Shown here: piece after piece, positions 45,860 through 53,319 of the stretch
Layout: each line of letters begins with the position of its first letter
How positions within the stretch are numbered: position 1 is the first letter of the stretch
From: Massilia aurea
GTDB taxonomy: Bacteria; Pseudomonadota; Gammaproteobacteria; Burkholderiales; Burkholderiaceae_D
Direction: 5' to 3'
Length of the DNA: 64,000 nt
Assembly (NCBI RefSeq): GCF_014200505.1
Contig: NZ_JACHBX010000001.1
Location: forward strand, 124,001-188,000
The notes under the pieces: model-generated
Told to the model about the DNA's origin: nothing
The model's database searches: none
Seen by the model: the letters and a program-made list of their open reading frames with translations, nothing else
Position numbers and translations under genes: made by a program

Positions 45860-46576
45860 ATGAAAACGCCAATGAAAAAGATCGTTGTGCTCACGTTGCT
45901 GACGAGCCTGGTATCCGGCTGCGCCACGACGGGCCAGAGCGGCATGTCGCAAACGCAGTACCCGCAAGGCGGCGTGGCGGCCGAGCAGGACCCGTGCGCC
46001 GTAGGCTCATCGGCACTGATGGGCGCCGCAGCCGGCGCACTGCTGGGCGCACTCATAGACGGCAAACGCGGCGCAGCACGCGGCGCCGCTGCCGGTGGCA
46101 TCGTGGCCGCACTCGGCTGCGTTGCGATCAACTCGCAATCACGCCAGACCCGCACCGCCGCCCAGGTCGACAACGACTTCATCCGCACCCGCGGCCGCCT
46201 CCCTGCCGAGCCGCAAGTGGTGTCGTACCAGCCGCGCCTGAACGCCAGCACGGTTCAGCGTGGCAAGCCGGTAGTGGTCAACTCGACCGTTGAACTGGTG
46301 AACGGGGCAACGACACCGGTCATGCAAGTGCGTGAAGAGCTGGTGGTGTTCGATCAGGATGGCAAGCAGTTCAAATCCGGCTCGAAGGCGCTGACCAACA
46401 ACTCGGGCGGGCGTTTTGAAAACTCGTTTGAAATCACGCTGCCGAAGGATGCATCGCAGGGACGCTATGCGCTGCGGACTAATTTGTATGTTAATGGCAA
46501 GCTGTCGGCGTCGCGCGATTTGAATACGCAGCTCGTGTGGAATGGGGTGGAGCAGGTGATGATTGCTAGTCGCTGA
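45860..46576 (+). CDS. Operon protein F: glycine-zipper lipoprotein
   Basis: The 238-residue product has a lipoprotein signal ending in the lipobox LVSGC, a glycine-zipper segment ('ALMGAAAGALLGALIDGKRGAARGAAAGGIVAAL', Gly-xxx-Gly repeats as in outer-membrane-inserting zippers) and a C-terminal beta-rich domain. It is last gene of the operon and would place a component at the outer membrane. Confidence 0.8.
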   Translation: MKTPMKKIVVLTLLTSLVSGCATTGQSGMSQTQYPQGGVAAEQDPCAVGSSALMGAAAGALLGALIDGKRGAARGAAAGGIVAALGCVAINSQSRQTRTAAQVDNDFIRTRGRLPAEPQVVSYQPRLNASTVQRGKPVVVNSTVELVNGATTPVMQVREELVVFDQDGKQFKSGSKALTNNSGGRFENSFEITLPKDASQGRYALRTNLYVNGKLSASRDLNTQLVWNGVEQVMIASR

Positions 46577-46593
46577 CTCAAAACTAAAGCCGG

Positions 46594-46734
46594 GGTCGGG
46601 TCTGACATTCGGACACGAGCTCAGGCTTAAAGAGCATCGAAGACTAGGGAGTTTAGCTGAGCGAAGAGATTCGATACGTGCAGCAGGGATTGCGAGGTGA
46701 ATGCAGAGCACGTGTCTGAATGTCAGACCCGACC
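46594..46734. repeat. MITE-like element, copy 1
   Basis: A 141-bp element bounded by a 24-bp inverted repeat with one mismatch (GGTCGGGTCTGACATTCGGA.. and CGTGTCTGAATGTCAGACCC..). A diverged second copy lies at 48441-48594 and related right-end sequences occur at 47263-47301 and 49790-49807. Confidence 0.75.
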
Positions 46735-46771
46735 CACCTTTCTTGGGCCTAGCCGAAGTAGGGGCGCAAAA

Positions 46772-47107
46772 TCATTTGCACTGGACGGATGCTGTCACTC
46801 GGCGCGACTCCAGTGTTCGCTGCTTGAGTATGCAATGTTTCGCGGAAGGACTCACGCGATACCAGCGAGCGGCGGTGGGCTCGTACCAGCAGGCTATCCA
46901 TCTCACCTCTCCACCATTGAAGCCGAATCTGACATCGTGGCCGCCGTGCACCATTTTCGGCTCACCCATCGATTCGTACTGTTTCCCATTACCTTCAAAT
47001 ATGCCGGCCCCGATGAGTCGCGCTCCAAAATTCTTCGCAGGACAGTCGATTACCGCTGCTTGCACGGCACCAGAAACCAAGATAATTGCGAGCAACGCTG
47101 CCTTCAT
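46772..47107 (-). CDS. STY0301-like secreted protein
   Basis: The 111-residue product has a signal peptide (MKAALLAIILVSGAVQA) and a small Cys-containing domain ('VIDCPAKNFGARLIGAG', 'VRWIACWYEPTAARWYRVSPSAKHCILKQ', ending VQCK) matching the plan of the STY0301 family of unknown function. It lies inside the inverted-repeat segment, on minus, and its base content is lower in GC than the operon to its left. Confidence 0.65.
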   Translation of the reverse strand: MKAALLAIILVSGAVQAAVIDCPAKNFGARLIGAGIFEGNGKQYESMGEPKMVHGGHDVRFGFNGGEVRWIACWYEPTAARWYRVSPSAKHCILKQRTLESRRVTASVQCK

Positions 47108-47356
47108 TTGGAAACCACCACGTAGAACTGGTCTGCGTTATCTAAGTCGGAATAGGGGCTTCCCTCGGCCTTACTTTTGCCCGCGCGACGATTTCCCGCT
47201 GCCTAACGGTATTTGGGATGCGCGTGCGCCACTGGTCCATGACCCGTGTATACAGCCGGGTGTAGAGCACGCTTTTAAATGTCAGACCTGATCCCGGCTT
47301 TTACTCTTGCATGAAGACGGTTCAGGTCTGGCCGAATTCAGGCCCCAACAAAGCGA

Positions 47357-47821
47357 TCAATTTAGTGACCAGAACCAGATCGGCTTTACCGCCCAAAAGC
47401 AAGTGCGCGCGCAATCCTGGAATCTGCTTCCGGGTCGATGCACGATCAGGTCTATGTGACCTACCGCGCCCCCTCCGATGCGAAAAAAGGACACGACGCC
47501 GTTGCGATTGCCGATACCTGCGCGCGCCTCGTCTTCGTCGGTGTAGACCTCGGGCCACCCCCAGATCATCTTGAGAATTTCCGACAGCTTTTCCTGTCCA
47601 GGTTCGATGAGCTTGCCAGCAAGCACACCAGCCTTCGCTTTCATACGAGCACCAGGCAATGGCACCCCAGCCCGTAGCAGCCCGTAGCTCATACGCACTG
47701 CACATGTATTCATATAGCTCTGATTGTCAATCAGGTCGTTCCAGCCGATCTCGCCATGTAATTCCTCGCGTGAAGCTTGCGCCGGGTAGTGTTTGAGCAA
47801 CTGTATAAATGCCGGCTTCAT
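47357..47821 (-). CDS. Type VI secretion amidase effector, Tae4 family
   Basis: Tae4 toxins cut peptidoglycan stem peptides in rival cells. The 154-residue product shows 'WNDLIDNQSYMNTCAVRMSYGLLRAGV' with catalytic Cys40, and 'GVVSFFRIGGGAVGHIDLIVHRP' with His122; Asp136 is a plausible third residue. No signal peptide, as expected for a T6SS-injected effector. The ATG at 47821 overlaps the stop of the upstream immunity gene by ATGA. No T6SS structural genes are in the window, so it is an orphan pair. Confidence 0.88.
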   Translation of the reverse strand: MKPAFIQLLKHYPAQASREELHGEIGWNDLIDNQSYMNTCAVRMSYGLLRAGVPLPGARMKAKAGVLAGKLIEPGQEKLSEILKMIWGWPEVYTDEDEARAGIGNRNGVVSFFRIGGGAVGHIDLIVHRPGSRFQDCARTCFWAVKPIWFWSLN

Positions 47822-48183
47822 GGCTTGGATCCTGGCGTTGGGCATGGATAGATCTTGCTCACCATCGACAGGGCCAATTCAGCCGCGCTCCCTGTAAGTT
47901 GATGTGGGGGCAGACGCTTCATCTGTTCGGCAGCTTCATAGCTGAGCTCGTGCGCGACGGGCTGACCATTTGGGCACCACCGTACGCCGACGGTGCCGTC
48001 GAGCAGTCCATCCATATATCCCATCGCCCGCTCGCGGCGGAGCGACGCTAGATCGTTTTTTGGCATTGCCACCATGTCGCGCACGAACTGTTCGCCGGTC
48101 ATGGCCGGTGGATGCGGCTCCGCTGACGCCCCTAAAGGCACTAGGGCTAACAACAGGATCAGAGGACATAAGCTGACCTCCAT
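47818..48183 (-). CDS. Tae4 immunity protein, Rap1a/Tai family
   Basis: The 121-residue product has a signal peptide (MEVSLCPLILLLALVPLGASA) and the Rap1a/Tai pattern 'RERAMGYMDGLLDGTVGVRWCPNGQPVAHELSYEAAEQMKRLPPHQLTGSAAELALSMVSKIYPC' with the paired Cys (RWC...YPC) usual in the family. It is upstream of the toxin gene and overlaps it by four bases. It should protect the periplasm from the amidase. Confidence 0.85.
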   Translation of the reverse strand: MEVSLCPLILLLALVPLGASAEPHPPAMTGEQFVRDMVAMPKNDLASLRRERAMGYMDGLLDGTVGVRWCPNGQPVAHELSYEAAEQMKRLPPHQLTGSAAELALSMVSKIYPCPTPGSKP

Positions 48184-48440
48184 TGATTCGGTTGCGGCAG
48201 AGTGAATAGCGCGACATTGATACGCACTGCTGGTGTTCCATCGTCCCTGTAACTGCGCACACACCGGGCGCCTAATGCTTCGCCAGACTCTCTGTGACAT
48301 CGTGTCACCCCACTGCCGTTCTTGCCTCATCGTGACCTCCGTATGTGAGAGGTCATACTGACAAAGTATGCATTACAGCAAGCGGACTCCTATCAAGGAC
48401 TGGCACAGCCGTCACTAGTAAAGCCCATGGAAGCCAGAAA
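48184..48440. other. Intergenic stretch before the second MITE copy
   Basis: About 260 bp, no gene seen. It would carry the promoter of the minus-strand immunity gene; no clean -35/-10 pair is visible. Confidence 0.35.
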
Positions 48441-48594
48441 AGCCAGGGCAGGTCTGGAGTAGGGGGTATTCGGAAGCGAACTCAGGCTTCACGTAGCGTC
48501 AAGAGCCAAGGAAGTTTGCTGAGTAAAGAAATTCGATGCCGTGCAGGAATGATTACAGGCTTAATGTTGAGGACGTGTCCGAATGTCAGACCTC
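48441..48594. repeat. MITE-like element, diverged copy 2
   Basis: Shares with copy 1 an ordered series of blocks ('actcaggctt', 'gaagtttgctgag', 'attcgat', 'acgtgtccgaatgtcagacc') with many differences. Its left inverted-repeat end is degraded. Its right end abuts the IS110 noncoding leader. Confidence 0.6.
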
Positions 48595-49808
48595 GTATAT
48601 TGAAGATGCCAGCGCACCAGTAGATAATATTGTTGATGTGGCCGGTCGGGGTGACACTGTTCAGACTGAGTGCCATTGAGCACGTGGGTCAGATTGGTGC
48701 CCCCGCCCGTTTCATTTTATTAGTCCGAACGGTATCTTGGGCCATCGCTGTTCTTTGCGTAAGCCCGCATACGAGAGAGGTCAAAATGGAAGCGATGCGC
48801 GAGGTTTTGGGAATCGACGTTAGCAAATCAAAGCTCGACATCGAGTTGCTAAAGAACGGAAAAGTAAAAACGAAGGTGCTGCAGAACACGCCTGCAGGGC
48901 ACAAGAGTTTGCTGGAATGGATCGACAAGTCGAAGGCGTCACGTTCTTCGCTGCACGTGTGCATGGAGGCGACAGGCGTGTACCACGAGGCCTTGGCGTT
49001 GACATTGTACGACGCTGGTATCAAGGTAAGCATCGTCAATCCTGCCTGCATCAAGGGCTTCGGACACGGTGAAAATATCCGCAATAAGAACGATGAAATC
49101 GATGCTGGTCTCATTGCTCGCTATTGCCTGGCCATGAATCCCGAACTGTGGACGCCACCGCCGCTGGAGCAGCGCCAGCTACGGGGATGGACATTGCGCG
49201 TTCAAGCACTGAAAGACATCCGGCAGCAGGAAGAGAATCGGCTGGAAGCTCACACAATCGGCGGAATGGAAGACGTTGCGACGCACGTGAAGACGCACAT
49301 CATATGGCTCGACGTCGAAATCAAAAAGCTGGAGAAGGAGATCGACGATCACATCGATCGGCATCCTAATCTCAAAAATGACGCCCAGCTCATTGCCAGC
49401 ATTCCTGGCTTGGGAATGACGACGATAGCCCGTGTCCTTGGCCACATTGGCGACATTCGCCGCTTCAAGAACGCCAAGGCCTTCGCTGCCTTCCTCGGCG
49501 TGACGCCAAAGCAGCGTACCTCCGGTAGTTCAGTGAGGGGACGAACGGTGATGAGCAAGACTGGAAGTTCGTCACTGCGAGCTGCGCTCTTCATGCCCAG
49601 CATGGTAGCGCGCCGCCATAACCCCATCTTGCGCCAATTTGCCGACCGCTTGCTTGCAACCGGCATGGCGAAAAAAGCCGTCATCGGCGCTGTCACGCAC
49701 AAATTGGCGCATCTGATTTACGGCGTCATTCGAACAGGCAAGCCATTCGACGCAAATTTCTTATCGAATAGGCTTGCAATTCAAGACGGTATCTGACCCC
49801 GGCTTTTG
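48595..49808 (+). mobile_element. IS110-family insertion sequence (limits approximate)
   Basis: Contains one DEDD transposase with a ~190-bp noncoding leader and ends close to TCTGACCCCGGCTTTT. IS110 elements have no long terminal inverted repeats, so the ends are estimated from the MITE copy on the left and from the shared end sequence on the right. It lies next to tRNA-His. Confidence 0.7.
48786..49796 (+). CDS. IS110-family DEDD transposase
   Basis: The 336-residue product has the RuvC-like DEDD start ('EVLGIDVSKSKLDIELL', 'HVCMEATGVYHEALAL', 'NKNDEIDAGLIARYC') and the C-terminal Tnp_20 block ('SIPGLGMTTIARVLGHIGDIRRFKNAKAFAAFLGVTPKQRTSGSSVRGRTVMSKTGSSSLRAALFM'). It resembles the IS1111/ISPa11-like branch. 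It appears intact. ATG at 48786 begins the conserved region; an in-frame upstream extension to 48630 crosses the noncoding leader. Confidence 0.95.
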   Translation: MEAMREVLGIDVSKSKLDIELLKNGKVKTKVLQNTPAGHKSLLEWIDKSKASRSSLHVCMEATGVYHEALALTLYDAGIKVSIVNPACIKGFGHGENIRNKNDEIDAGLIARYCLAMNPELWTPPPLEQRQLRGWTLRVQALKDIRQQEENRLEAHTIGGMEDVATHVKTHIIWLDVEIKKLEKEIDDHIDRHPNLKNDAQLIASIPGLGMTTIARVLGHIGDIRRFKNAKAFAAFLGVTPKQRTSGSSVRGRTVMSKTGSSSLRAALFMPSMVARRHNPILRQFADRLLATGMAKKAVIGAVTHKLAHLIYGVIRTGKPFDANFLSNRLAIQDGI

Positions 49809-49823
49809 TTCGGATGAGAACGC

Positions 49824-49853
49824 AAAAAGCCCAGTCCGAAGACTGGGCTTTTT
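49824..49853. terminator. Bidirectional terminator between IS110 and tRNA-His
   Basis: AAAAAGCCCAGTC-CGAA-GACTGGGCTTTTT, a perfect stem flanked by A and T runs, so it can end transcription in both directions (tRNA-His on minus). Confidence 0.9.
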
Positions 49854-49865
49854 ACTTGCATTCTG

Positions 49866-49942
49866 TGGGGTGGCTGATGGGGCTCGAACCCACGACAACA
49901 GGAATCACAATCCTGGACTCTACCAACTGAGCTACAGCCACC
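49866..49942 (-). tRNA. tRNA-His (anticodon GTG)
   Basis: Minus strand gives a cloverleaf with D-arm GCTCAGTTGGTAGAGT, anticodon arm around GTG, T-arm GTGGGTTCGAGCCCC and encoded CCA. The extra 5' G opposite the discriminator C (G-1:C73) is the tRNA-His hallmark. A likely integration neighbour of the IS110 element. Confidence 0.95.
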
Positions 49943-50017
49943 ACTGAACTACTACATCTGTCTCGTTGTTTCCGCGACAGAACAAGATTATATAAACTTT
50001 AGCCCATGCTTGCAAAT

Positions 50018-50893
50018 TTAATTGCATGTCGAAGCAGAGGGCGCTTGCGGCTCGGCAATGTTGACCGCGTACACGGGCGGATCGATCCCCAGCAGGCTGC
50101 GAAACGCCGCCGTCAGCGCCACCGCACTGGCCGTCGTATAGCCCGTCAGGCTAGCTGGCAGCCCCTCAGTGCCCACAGTCCGCGCCAGCCCACCAGCCAC
50201 TAGCAAGCGTGCCAACTGCCGCGCCACGGCATCCCCCGTATCTACCAGCGCCACGTCACCACGCCCCATACCCACCAGCAGCCGCTCGATCGCTCCACGC
50301 ACCAGCGGATAGTGCGTGCAGCCCAGCACCAGCGTATCGGCTTCCTGCGCCAACAGTGGTGCAATGAAGTGGTCCAGCGTGGCCATCATGCCGCTGGAGT
50401 TCAGCTCACCCAGCTCGATCTGGTCCACCAGGCCAACACACGGCTGCAGCAGGAAATCCACGCCGGTCTCACGATGAATCTGGTCGCGCAGCAGCAAGAA
50501 CTTTGCCCCTTGCAGCGTGCGCGCCGTCGCCAGCACGCCCACCTTGCCACTGCGGGTGAGTGCAGCAGCCGGCTTCAACCCCGGCTCCACCCCCACGACC
50601 GGCATCCCCGGATGCGTCTCGCGCAGCACGCGCACAGCCGCCACGGTGGCCGTATTGCACGCCACAACAATCGCCTTCGCACCTTGCGCAATCAGAAAAT
50701 CAGCAATCGCCAGAACACGCGCAATGACGAGCGCCTCCGGCTTGTCGCCATACGGCGCATAGCCGGAATCGGCGACATACAACAGGTGTTCATGCGGCAG
50801 CTGCGCCTGGATGTGGCGCAGCACCGAGAGACCGCCGACGCCCGAGTCGAAAATGCCGACCGGGGCGTCGTGGGAAAGCGTGGTGGAAACCAT
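50018..50893 (-). CDS. murI: Glutamate racemase MurI
   Basis: MurI makes D-glutamate for peptidoglycan. The 291-residue product has 'APVGIFDSGVGGLSVLRHI', the first catalytic Cys in 'AIVVACNTATVAAVRVLRE' and the second in 'TLVLGCTHYPLVRGAI'. Start at MVSTTLSHDAP. It is 17 bp downstream of the fumarase gene on the same strand and ends before tRNA-His. Confidence 0.96.
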   Translation of the reverse strand: MVSTTLSHDAPVGIFDSGVGGLSVLRHIQAQLPHEHLLYVADSGYAPYGDKPEALVIARVLAIADFLIAQGAKAIVVACNTATVAAVRVLRETHPGMPVVGVEPGLKPAAALTRSGKVGVLATARTLQGAKFLLLRDQIHRETGVDFLLQPCVGLVDQIELGELNSSGMMATLDHFIAPLLAQEADTLVLGCTHYPLVRGAIERLLVGMGRGDVALVDTGDAVARQLARLLVAGGLARTVGTEGLPASLTGYTTASAVALTAAFRSLLGIDPPVYAVNIAEPQAPSASTCN

Positions 50894-50910
50894 GCTGAAG
50901 GGGAGAGGTG

Positions 50911-52446
50911 TTATGCGACGTTGATCGGCACGCCGCGCAGCGATTCGATCTTGGCCGACCATTCCTTCGGGCCGGTCGTGTGGACCGACGTGCCGGTCGA
51001 GTCGACGGCGACGGTCACTGGCATGTCGGTTACGTCGAACTCGTAGATCGCTTCCATGCCCAGGTCCGCAAAGCCGACCACGGTGGCCGACTTGATCGCT
51101 TTCGAGACCAGGTACGCCGAGCCGCCGACCGCCATCAGATAGGCCGACTGGTGCTTCTTGATCGACTCGATGGCAGCCGGGCCGCGCTCGGCCTTGCCGA
51201 TCATCGAGATCAGGCCGGTCTGCTCGAGCATCATGTCGGTGAACTTGTCCATGCGCGTGGCGGTCGTCGGGCCAGCCGGGCCGACCACTTCGTCGCCGAC
51301 CGGGTCGACCGGGCCGACGTAATAGATCACGCGGTTGGTGAAGTCCACTGGCAGCGATTCGCCCTTGGCCAGCATGTCCTGGATGCGCTTGTGCGCGGCG
51401 TCGCGGCCCGTCAGCATTTTGCCGTTGAGCAGCAGCGTCTGGCCCGGCTGCCACGAAGCGACTTCTTCTTTGGTGAGCGTGTTCAGGTCGACGCGCTTGG
51501 ATTTCTGCGTGTCCGGCGTCCAGTTCACGTCAGGCCAGCTCGACAGTGCAGGCGGTTCGATGTAGACCGGGCCCGAGCCGTCGAGCACGAAGTGCGCGTG
51601 GCGCGTGGCGGCGCAGTTCGGGATCATCGCCACGGGCTTCGAGGCCGCGTGGGTCGGGTACATATTGATCTTCACGTCCAGCACCGTGGTCAGGCCGCCC
51701 AGGCCCTGCGCGCCGATGCCCAGCGCGTTGATCTTGTCGCACAGCTCGATGCGCAGCTCTTCGAGTTTGTTGTTCGGGCCGCGCTGGCGCAGCTCGTACA
51801 TGTCGATGTCTTCCATCAGCGACTCTTTGGCCATCAGCATCGCCTTTTCGGCGGTGCCGCCGATGCCGATGCCGAGCATGCCCGGCGGGCACCAGCCCGC
51901 GCCCATCAGCGGCACGGTTTTCAGCACCCAGTCGACCAGCGAGTCGGACGGGTTGAGCATGACGAACTTGGTTTTATTTTCCGAACCACCGCCCTTGGCC
52001 GCGACTTTCACGTCGACGGTCTCGCCTTCGACCAGCTCCATGTGGACCACGGCCGGGGTGTTGTCCTTGGTGTTCTTGCGCTCGAAATGCGGGTCCGCGA
52101 CGATCGAGGCGCGCAGCTTGTTGTCGGCGAAGTTGTAGGCGCGGCGCACGCCTTCATTGACGGCGTCCGTGACGGTGCCCGTGAAGCCCTCGAAGCGCAC
52201 GCCCATGCCGATTTTCAGGAACACGTTGACGATGCCGGTGTCCTGGCAGATCGGGCGCTTGCCTTCGGCGCACATGCGCGAATTGGTCAGGATCTGGGCG
52301 ATCGCGTCCTTGGCAGCCGGGCTTTGCTCGGCCTCGTAGGCGCGCGCCAGGTGCTGGATGTAATCCGCAGGGTGGTAGTAGCTGATGTACTGCAGTGCTG
52401 CCGCGACCGATTCGATCAGGTCGTCTTGGGTAATCACGGTTGCCAT
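50911..52446 (-). CDS. Class I (iron-sulfur) fumarate hydratase
   Basis: The 511-residue product is a single-chain iron-sulfur fumarase (FumA/FumB type): alpha part 'ICQDTGIVNVFLKIGMGV', cluster Cys in 'CQDTG', 'MGAGWCPPGMLGIGIGGTAEKAM', and beta part 'FTNRVIYYVGPVDPVGDEVVGPAGPTTATRMDKFTDMML'. It performs the fumarate-malate step of the TCA cycle. Same-strand neighbours are murI and the YqhA gene. Confidence 0.96.
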   Translation of the reverse strand: MATVITQDDLIESVAAALQYISYYHPADYIQHLARAYEAEQSPAAKDAIAQILTNSRMCAEGKRPICQDTGIVNVFLKIGMGVRFEGFTGTVTDAVNEGVRRAYNFADNKLRASIVADPHFERKNTKDNTPAVVHMELVEGETVDVKVAAKGGGSENKTKFVMLNPSDSLVDWVLKTVPLMGAGWCPPGMLGIGIGGTAEKAMLMAKESLMEDIDMYELRQRGPNNKLEELRIELCDKINALGIGAQGLGGLTTVLDVKINMYPTHAASKPVAMIPNCAATRHAHFVLDGSGPVYIEPPALSSWPDVNWTPDTQKSKRVDLNTLTKEEVASWQPGQTLLLNGKMLTGRDAAHKRIQDMLAKGESLPVDFTNRVIYYVGPVDPVGDEVVGPAGPTTATRMDKFTDMMLEQTGLISMIGKAERGPAAIESIKKHQSAYLMAVGGSAYLVSKAIKSATVVGFADLGMEAIYEFDVTDMPVTVAVDSTGTSVHTTGPKEWSAKIESLRGVPINVA

Positions 52447-52480
52447 GTTCGCTCTTTCAGGGGTACCAGGAATGTTTGTT

Positions 52481-53089
52481 TTAAGCGTGCTTGTCGTTGT
52501 GCGTGCTCATCACGATGCGGTCGGTGTAGGCAATTGCCATGGCCGAGAGCAGGAACGCGAAGTGGATCAGGGTCTGGAAGAACAGCGTCTTCACATCGTA
52601 TGACGACGCGTTGATGAAAGTCTTGAGCAGATGAATCGACGAAATGCCGATGATCGCCATCGCCAGCTTGGTCTTCAGGACCGACGCGTTCACGTGCGAC
52701 AACCATTCTGGCTGGTCCGGGTGACCATCCAGATGCATGCGCGACACGAACGTCTCATAACCCCCGATGATCACCATGATCAACAGGTTCGAGATCATCA
52801 CCACATCGATCAGGCCGAGCACGACCAGCATGATGATGGTTTCATTGAGCCGGGTAGGGCGCGCGGCGCCCGGAACGCTGACGGCATCGATGATGTGTTT
52901 GAGCGAATCGGCGTTGCCCATGGCGGCGCCGATCAGGTCGACGAGTTCGACCCAGAAGTGAAAGACGTAGACGCACTGGGCCAGGATCAGGCCCAGGTAG
53001 AGCGGCAGTTGCAGCCAGCGGCTCGAGAAAATCAGTGAATTGAGGGGCGACAGCTTGCGAAAAGGCTGGTTCGGGGGCAGAGACGACAT
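52481..53089 (-). CDS. YqhA/UPF0114 family inner-membrane protein
   Basis: The 202-residue product has four TM segments and the family patterns 'SSRWLQLPLYLGLILAQCVYVFHF' and 'LGLIDVVMISNLLIMVIIGGYETFVSR', matching TIGR00645. Function unknown. The start at MSSLPPNQPF begins the family region. Confidence 0.9.
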   Translation of the reverse strand: MSSLPPNQPFRKLSPLNSLIFSSRWLQLPLYLGLILAQCVYVFHFWVELVDLIGAAMGNADSLKHIIDAVSVPGAARPTRLNETIIMLVVLGLIDVVMISNLLIMVIIGGYETFVSRMHLDGHPDQPEWLSHVNASVLKTKLAMAIIGISSIHLLKTFINASSYDVKTLFFQTLIHFAFLLSAMAIAYTDRIVMSTHNDKHA

Positions 53090-53319
53090 CGGGATGGAAC
53101 TCCAGGAAATGCGAGAAAATTCAGCACGGCATTTTACACCGGCGCTGACGTTACGGTGTCGTCGGAAGAGCACTTGCCCGCTTTGCAACGGACGGCGTTA
53201 GAATGAATCGGGCGGCGCAGGCTGGCCCAACGCCTGGTCGCCGGGGCGATGTGTAAGGGCTCAGTAAGCGAGCGCCCCTATGGTATCGGCATAACCCACT
53301 AACTAGAATGGAGACTGAC

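Larger units (their letters stand above)
46586..47303. repeat. Inverted-repeat-bounded segment containing the STY0301-like gene
   Basis: AAAGCCGGGGTCGGGTCTGA.. at 46586-46609 is repeated inverted at 47277-47301 (AATGTCAGACCTGATCCCGG, then CTTTT), with two mismatches over ~24 bases. The left end lies 10 bp past the end of the tubulin-like operon. A transposon-like or recombined origin is likely; no transposase is inside. Confidence 0.6.

Noticed and set aside
46772-47107. Toxin-immunity role for the STY0301-like protein
   Set aside because: No partner toxin is next to it; the family is common with no assigned function.
50908-52614. 568-codon open frame antisense to fumarase
   Set aside because: Fumarase motifs are complete on the minus strand; the plus-strand reading is Arg/His/Ala-rich noise.
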